From positions 13,206,001 to 13,270,000 of the forward strand of contig OZ316898.1 in assembly GCA_973895155.1 (NCBI GenBank): a DNA stretch of 64,000 nucleotides, read 5' to 3'. Shown here piece after piece: positions 57,857-64,000 of the stretch; position 1 is the stretch's first letter; every line of letters starts with the position of its first letter. A program made the translations under genes and the position numbers. Source of the DNA: Marsupella aquatica. Lineage: Eukaryota; Marchantiophyta. The notes beneath the pieces are model-generated. The model saw only the letters and a program-made list of their open reading frames with translations, was not told the DNA's origin and made no database searches.

Positions 57857-58150
57857 AGCTCAATCCCTCTCAGGTCTCTCTCGATCTTCTCCCCGCGGCC
57901 CCTTCTCCTCTCGCTCTCCCGATCAAACAAGGAATGAGCTTGATGCGAGCTCCCGCCGACACTTACGCATTTCAAAAAAACCTCTTTGCGATCACATTCG
58001 CATCACAAACTGCCACCCTATTACCTTCGCAAATGGTCTCGCAACTTGCGATACTTTTGTGAAGAATATACCCTCAGCCTCTGTATTTGCGAAGATGTTG
58101 CGAACCCGGGAGGTTCGCAAAATGCATCTCTAATTTGTGAAACAATTTGC
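56470..58150. repeat. GCGAA repeat clusters around the TNPA-like gene
   Basis: Two dense clusters, 56,470-56,650 (intron) and 57,970-58,150 (upstream of the ATG), have GCGAA, GCGAT and TTGCGA words in both orientations, the same motif as at 45,490-45,985. A few copies also lie at 55,509-55,530. Confidence 0.7.
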
Positions 58151-58249
58151 GAGGCAGGTGATCTCGGTTTAGGGTGGGAAACTATCCCAGGTGTTTAAAC
58201 GGCTTTACAAGGGTATGGCCTATTTAAACCCTTTTAACTCAACATGGAT

Positions 58250-59160
58250 TTGTGAATGGCCAATTAGTTTGAAGAAGAGGATTTTAGGTTGTAGTTGGGC
58301 TTTGTGTTTTTGTTTTTGAATCTTAATTGGGTTCTAATTTAACAAAGGGTTTGAGTTTTAATTTGGGGTTTGGATTTAGAAAGGGTTTAGTTTAGGGAGG
58401 GTTGTGTTTCAATTGAAGGGGTTAATTTGGGTTTAGGTTTTAATGTAAGGGTTGGGTTTGACTTTTCACTGATTTCATATTTTTTGCTCTATACATATTT
58501 CAGTTTAGGGACATGGTTTTAATAGAGGGCTTTAAGTTAGGGTCTAAGGTAGGGGTAAGGTTGTAATTGAGAAGTTTGGGTTAGGGTTTAGGGTAGGGGC
58601 TTGATTTTGGTTTAAGTTTAGGGGTTTGGGTTAGGTTTAGGGTAGGGGCTTGATTTTGGTTTAAGTTTAGGGGTTTGGGTTAGGTTTTAAGTATAGGGGT
58701 TGGGTTCCATTTTAATTCTAAGTTGTGTTTCATTTTTAATTGTGGGGTTTGGGTTAGGATTTTTGGGTAAGGGTTTGATACGTAATGAGGGAATATGGAT
58801 AGGTAACTTAGGATGGAGTTTGAGTTAGGGTTTAAGGTAGGGGTTTGAGTAAGGCTTTAGCTGAGGGGTTTGGGTTAGGTATTGAATATAGGGGATCGAT
58901 GGGTTCAATTATAATTCAGGCTTATGTTTAATTTTTAATTTAGGGATTTGGGTTAGGGTTTAGGGTAAAGGCTTCATAGGTAATGAGGGAGTTTGGGTTG
59001 TGGTTTTAGATGGGGTTTGAGTTAGGTTTTAGCTGAGGGATTTGGGTTAGGGTTTGAATGTAGCAGTTGGGTTTTTAGCGTAGGGGTTTTGGTTAGCTAG
59101 GGCTTTGGGTAAGGGTTTTATATGTTCATGTTTAGGGTAGGTTTTTTTTCTAATTGAGGG
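58250..59160 (+). repeat. Degenerate telomere-like GGGTTTAGGG tract
   Basis: About 900 bp of imperfect TTTAGGG/GGGTTTGGGTTAGGG units with interspersed short unique pieces. A 49-bp stretch containing GGCTTGATTTTGGTTTAAG is duplicated near 58,587 and 58,637. No gene was seen. Confidence 0.85.
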
Positions 59161-59581
59161 TATGCTTTCTTTATTTCATTAACATGAAGGGGTGGAACAC
59201 TCTAGGAGTTACAGGGCACTTCCCCATCGTTTTGAGAGTTTTGGCTAATGCATATGCATTGCGAGAGCTCGGGCATCTGAAAGGTAAAGCTTGTTTTCCT
59301 GGCATTTTTTATTTGTACTGTAACTTGAGGGTCTATCATCCCTTTCTATAGTTTACCATAAGTCATTGCTTAATTCATTGTATATTTGCAGATTTCTCCC
59401 TCCTACTTCCAGATTGGGTTCATCAAGTTTGGACCAAAAGACCTATAGGCATTGCTGAGCCCGGGTCTCATAAAGGTATTTTTTCCTTTCATTTCAGTTT
59501 AATATGTCTACTTAGGGATTACAAATGATCGTTTTAGCTATTTGTTTACTAACTTGCTATTCCAAATCTTCCACTTGCCAG

Positions 59582-60734
59582 ATGTCTTCATCCTCTACAA
59601 CTTCCACCACATCAGACTCCTCCTCTGATGAGGACATAGATCCTCCTCCTCAGCCTGAAACAGCCGCTCGTCGACCTAGTGGTCCACCACGCCAACTTTG
59701 CAGTTGTAAAAAATGTGTGGGGATGGTTGTCCAGAAGTCATATGTATGTGCAGACCATATTTCTCGATATGGACAACATCGAGGTCTAACACCCGGAGCC
59801 TCTTCATCCCATACGGTGAGTTGTAAACTTACTATGGTTTATTTTTTATTCAATAAATATTGCTAGCATGATAAGTTGGGGAAGTTTACAATCACTTTGT
59901 TGGATTTGTTCCCTATAGGTATCTAATAGGCCTACACCCACGGCACCAGCACCCTATGTTCCCTCACAAGGAGTTCTAGATGCTATAGGCTCGGCCCTTT
60001 CACAAGCTTTCCGTTTAGTTGCAGCAGAGCGAAGTGGTGTTGGGACAGTTCAGGGTGATGGTATTGTTACACGAGGGAAAAAAAGGTCTAAAAGGCAACC
60101 TAGAGGGGAAGTTGATCAGTACACCTGTAGGGTTGATGGTAGGTGGGGACCTTGTACATTCACAGGGAAATGTGTTCCTATCATAAAGGATTGGAATCCT
60201 GATTGCCTTGGTTTGCCATGTGATATAACCTATGGTGAGGAAATAGAGGTTTGGGGAAGACATTGGATTGTCAAAAGTTCTACACTAGGGGAGAGACATG
60301 GGTATGGAATTTTTTCTTGCCAGGACATCATTGTGGATGATATGGGTGGAAAAGGGCGCTCTCAAGATGGACCAACGTTGTTCCCATATGGTGGACCCAT
60401 TTACAAGCGAAGACATTGGAACATGCTCCTTGTACAACACCCTGAGTGGAAGACTTATGCATTGGACATGGATACTTTTGATGGTTTCACTAGGAAGTAT
60501 AGTGAACAACGTATAATTGATGGTGATCCCATCCGTAGTGGAAATATAGCCGGTTTCATTAACAGTACTGTGGGGACCCGGCCTAAGCGTAGGAAAAACT
60601 GTGAATGGGTTTTTGTTGATGGTCCCCCTCTAGCACCATATGGGCAGAGATATCATCATGACCATTGTCTAGTTGTAGCTACTAGGACCATCAAGGCCGG
60701 AGAGGAGTTGTTTACACATTATGAGTGGGATTAG
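59582..60734 (+). CDS. SET-domain protein encoded within CACTA element D
   Basis: Exons 59,582-59,815 and 59,919-60,734 join in phase to 349 residues without stops. The N-terminal part has a Ser/Asp-rich start and a Cys-rich piece (LCSCKKCVGMVVQKSYVCAD). Another Cys-rich piece follows (CRVDGRWGPCTFTGKC). The C-terminal 150 residues read as a SET domain: RHGYGIFSCQDI, LFPYGGP, then GNIAGFINST followed by NCEWVFV (substrate/SAM pocket, with NSTVG for the usual NHSC), and ATRTIKAGEELFTHYEWD (the conserved GEEL...Y box). SET enzymes methylate lysines, often on histones. It lies upstream of the TNP2 gene on the same strand; an acceptor site before the TNP2 start leaves a common transcript possible. 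The NHSC departure makes activity uncertain. Confidence 0.75.
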
Positions 60735-60930
60735 GCTTATTTTAGGGATATGTATTATTTATATGTTCCTTCATGCTTTGTGAACATATATTTTGTAAGT
60801 TAGGGTTTACACCCTAAACCTATGATGTTCTTTCACATTGTATGTTAATAATATGTGTCGATATTGTTTTTGTCTTATGAGGGATTTAATTTGGAGTTTG
60901 ATTGTGAATGCTTTATTGTATTATCCATAG

Positions 60931-63900
60931 AATGTGCGACCTAGCCAAGATATGTTGCCAAGGAGGTTGAGAGCTACATATGAAGAAATGGGCATGCCAC
61001 AAGACGGAGTCACATCATCAACAGATTCTTCATCCAATGACAGTGACAATGAGGGTTTGGACGAAGGGGCACCTAGGACAGATTTTGAGGTCATGCAGGA
61101 CCAGGAGACAGCCATGGATGACTTCATGACAGATTGGTTTGGTGTGGACGCCCGTGTGGACGTTGATGGTGAAGGACGTGGACCACCCAATGAAGGAGCT
61201 CCTCCACCAAATGTTGCACATGACCCCCGACCTCAACATACACCAGAAGGTCAACAACAATGGGAAGAAGCGGAGGCACATGCTAGAACACCTTTTTATG
61301 GGGGTGCTCGTTTGAATAGACTCTCTGCCATCTTGGCATTGATGAATCTTCAGGCAAAACACAAGGCAAGCAATGCCCTTCTATCGGATTTGTTTGCAAT
61401 TTGCCATGACCTCATGTTACCTAGTGACAATGTATTGCCAGGAACTTGGAAGGAGGCAAAGAGAGTTCTATCATCCATTGGTATGGAATATCATATCATT
61501 CATGCTTGTGTGAATGACTGCATCCTATATCATGAGACCAATGCCAACATAACTGAGTGTCCAATTTGTCATGAGCCTCGATATGACAACAACATGTTGA
61601 CGGAAAAGGTGCCCAGGAAAGCTGTCCGTTGGTTTCCCATTATTCCTCGATTGTTGCATATGTATCGATATTCTGACTTGGCAGAATTGATGGTATGGCA
61701 TAAGACACATTGATCATAGGCCGGTGTCATGCGGTTGCCAGTTGACTCCCCTGCTCACAAGCATGTGGAGGCACAATGGCCAGAGTTTGCACATGACCCT
61801 CGTCATGTGAGGTTGGGGTTGGCATCGGATGGGGTCAGCCCACACTCCCTTGGTGGGAAAGGACGCCCAACATCAGTTTGGCCGGTGGTTGTTATGAATT
61901 ACAATCTTCCACCATGGTTGTCCATGAAAAAGGGCTATCATTGATTATCATTGATTATCCCAGGTCCATCTAAGGTAAAAAACATGGACACCTATTTGGC
62001 ACTATTGGTTGGGGAACTCCAAAAATTATGGGACGGTGTGTGGGCCTATGATGGTCGAAAAACTACAAGGGGATTACCATGTGTCTTCAAATTGAAGGGA
62101 ATCAATATGTGGACCATGCATGACTATCCTGGTAAGGGGTATGGATTGGTGTTTTTTTTATGTAATAGAGAGTTTGTTTTAAAAGAAGTCCCTCATATTT
62201 ATGTATGTACATGAACTTTTTAAATCCTTTGACTCTAATTGAGAAAGTTATTTTGGTTTGGGTTTGTTGCAGGGTTTGGGTTTGTTTCAGGGTTACAAAC
62301 TCAAGGGTATAAGGCATGCTCCACTTGTGGTCCAAGCCTTGAAGATATGGCCAAGTACTCAAGATGGCTTCGCAAGATAATCTACCTTGGGCATACCAAG
62401 TTTCTTCCACTTGGACATGAGATGAGGTCTGACCCCCTTCTATTTTCAGACTTTGACATGATCAATGGTGATGAGCGTGACATACCTGAGCGTACATCCT
62501 TTGCACATTGGAAATCCATAGCTGATAGGGTGGCAGACCCTAACGACCCCATGACATTTGATGGAAGTGGGTTGACGAGGTGGAGTATACTAGCCACATT
62601 GCCGTATTGGCCAGAATTGAAGATTCATCATTTGTTAGACCCCATGCATATAGAGAACAAGGAGTTTTTATGGAGAAAAGGACCATAATTTTATGGAGAA
62701 AAGGACCATAATTTTAGGGAGGCATGTCAGGATCTAGAACGACATCCAGATGTATGGATAACAGTTGATGCATCAACAGGGATGGAACACCGTCCTTTAG
62801 CTCCTTGGGTTTTGAGTGTTGGTGAAAGAAGAGAGTTTCGACAACGCATAGGTCAGATGCGGTTTCCTACAGGCTATGGTGCCAATCTCCGGAAAGCTTT
62901 TGGGATGGAGGACAGTCATAAGTGGCCAATGTATTTGAAGACACATGACTATCACCGTTTACTACAACATATACTTCCTGTGGCAATCATAGGCTTGGGC
63001 AGTGAAGAAATGCAAGACGCCCTATGGTCATTGGGCACTTTGTTGAGATGGATATGCTCAAAGGAAATATATGAAGAAGAGATCCCACGGATGGAGGTAT
63101 TGGCAGCAGAGGTAGTGTGCAAGTTACAGAAGGCCCTCCCTCCTTCCTTCTTTGATTGTCAAGTACATTTACTTGTTCATCTTGTGAGGGAGGTTGCCAT
63201 TGCTGGTCCAGTGCGTTGTCGTTGGATGTATTGGTTGGAAAGGTATATGGCTGTGTTAAAGGCTTATGTACGGAATCGTGCACGAGTGGAGGGGAGCATG
63301 GCAACAGGATACTTGGCAGCTGAGAGTATGTTCTATTGCAGCAACATCTTAGCTACCATTGATCCTAGTTGTCCACGCAGTTGGATGGAAGAGAGAGAAA
63401 TGGAGGAGGATCGTTTAACAGGAGCCAAAAAAACACGCTTACTGACCGGAGTGGAGTTGACACAGATGACTACTTTCATGTTGAGTAATAGTACTGTGAT
63501 GGAAGAATGGAAGAGTTTTATGAGGATGCAAAGAGGGAGAGTCGTCGTCCAAGGATTTTTCCAAAGTTCCTTGAGTATATGAGGGAGAAAGTACTTCAGT
63601 TGGATGCTATGGTGGCCCAAGGTGAGAGTGTATCACATTTTCCAGATATGACTCCTGAGGTTCGAACAATTGTTCATGGCCCTTTGAGACGTTTGTTCAG
63701 ACCAGAACAGCAATGTGGACACAAGGGAGACATTTCAGGATTTCTGACCTTGATGAGAAGAGGGGTAGAACTTTTGACTGTGGAGTTCAAGGGCAGTTCA
63801 TGTAGGATTCACAAAGTAGCCGCCATGACACCAATGTCATCCGAGATGTGGTGCCTCATTATGGGAAGATAGAGGAGATCTTGATTGTATCCTATGATGC

Positions 63901-64000
63901 GGATACAAAATTTGAAGAGTATGTCTTCAAGTGTAAGTGGTTCAAAATTCACTTGGTTGGTGAGAATCGCACAGTACTTCTTGATGATTGTGGGTTTACT
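60931..64000 (+). pseudogene. TNP2-type CACTA transposase, broken, 3' end outside window
   Basis: The N-terminal acidic region is followed by ARLNRLSAILALMNLQAKHK, HACVNDCILYHETNANITEC and PICHEPRYD, then VRWFPIIPRLLHMYRYSD, the start of the Transposase_21 (TNP2) domain. Stops at 61,711 (TGA, likely from CGA) and near 61,720 precede DPRHVRLGLASDGVSPHSLG and VWPVVVMNYNLPPWLSMKKG. An intron at about 62,133-62,270 separates the DDE part from GYKACSTCGPSLEDM and LDPMHIENKEFLW. A 23-bp tandem duplication at 62,669-62,714 shifts the frame. DUF4218 follows (LPPSFFDCQVHLLVHLVREV; YVRNRARVEGSMATGYLAAE), then after a further shift the start of DUF4216 (FKCKWFKIHLV ... DDCGFT) at the window edge. Confidence 0.9.
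62669..62714 (+). repeat. 23-bp tandem duplication inside the TNP2 gene
   Basis: TATGGAGAAAAGGACCATAA followed by TTT occurs twice in a row. As 23 is not a multiple of three, it breaks the reading frame just after PMHIENKEFL. Confidence 0.9.

Larger units (their letters stand above)
45473..64000 (+). mobile_element. CACTA-type DNA transposon D (right end outside window), split by nested element C
   Basis: The left terminus is a CACTA-rich string (CACTATCACTACTACACTAT) near 45,473-45,492, followed by many GCGAA/TTCGC words to about 45,980. The same words resume at 55,508 directly after the right end of element C and recur at 56,470-56,650 and 57,970-58,150, so C is inserted in D. D encodes a TNPA-like protein (minus), a SET-domain protein (plus) and a TNP2-type transposase (plus) running off the window. 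The exact first base and target duplication cannot be fixed without the right end. Confidence 0.75.

Noticed and set aside
1-64000. tRNA, rRNA or organellar DNA
   Set aside because: No cloverleaf-like tRNA with CCA-proximal signals, no rRNA core and no organelle gene was noticed on either strand by eye; a tRNAscan run would be decisive.

Overview
The window is nuclear DNA of a land plant, most likely a non-seed plant (bryophyte or lycophyte). The reasons are one intron-containing plant-type polyphenol oxidase gene with a secretory-type N-terminus, plant-style GT-AG introns and TATA promoters, tracts of the plant telomere unit TTTAGGG/CCCTAAA, and otherwise wall-to-wall plant transposons. The organism cannot be fixed more closely from sequence alone. 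Only the polyphenol oxidase gene (35.4-37.8 kb) looks like an ordinary host gene.

The most unusual content is three related but diverged large DNA transposons, here called A (1 to about 11.06 kb, left end outside the window), B (11,665-21,690) and C (about 45,997-55,490). Each has a plus-strand transposase-like gene with a conserved D...D...(H/D) signature (MDQ(K/A)KT, LQ(L/M)DN(T/S)xxxNKN, GHTH(D/E)x(I/V)Dx(M/L)F). Each also has a minus-strand gene or gene set joining a ParB-like domain (GGNHxxxAK or GQHSARAA) to a beta-class N4/N6 DNA methyltransferase (motif IV DIPYGF, then motif I DxCxGSG). Cargo differs: A also has an Ulp1-like protease, B an FCP1/NIF-like HAD protein. Each element carries its own family of perfect or near-perfect palindromes, different in sequence between elements. 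In A and C many lie in introns of the ParB-methyltransferase gene. In A they sit about 90 bp apart (one set exactly 90 bp) with unrelated spacers. I propose that these are cognate sites of the ParB-like or methyltransferase module.

Layout. 1-11.06 kb: element A. 11.07-24.0 kb: a decayed Copia retrotransposon (integrase piece, RT/RNase H piece, 3' LTR), interrupted by complete element B with 22-bp terminal inverted repeats and a TTAC duplication. 24.0-28.4 kb: no gene seen. 28.42-32.81 kb: a Mutator-like element with about 290-bp terminal inverted repeats and a 9-bp duplication, encoding a MURA-like transposase and, on the other strand, an RNase H1-type hybrid-binding domain. 32.8-35.4 kb: no gene. 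35.44-37.76 kb: polyphenol oxidase in four exons. 39.19-39.48 kb: a solo Copia-type LTR. 39.5-45.5 kb: repeats and one unidentified ORF. From 45.47 kb to the window end: a CACTA element with GCGAA subterminal repeats, a TNPA-like gene, a SET-domain gene and a TNP2-type transposase, split by nested element C.

Nearly all element genes are decayed. Many stops are single in-frame TGA/TAG codons at CGA, CAG or TGG positions, as expected from deamination of methylated cytosine, so the copies here are mostly inactive relics. Element C is the most intact: its two main genes each need only one stop codon to be read through.
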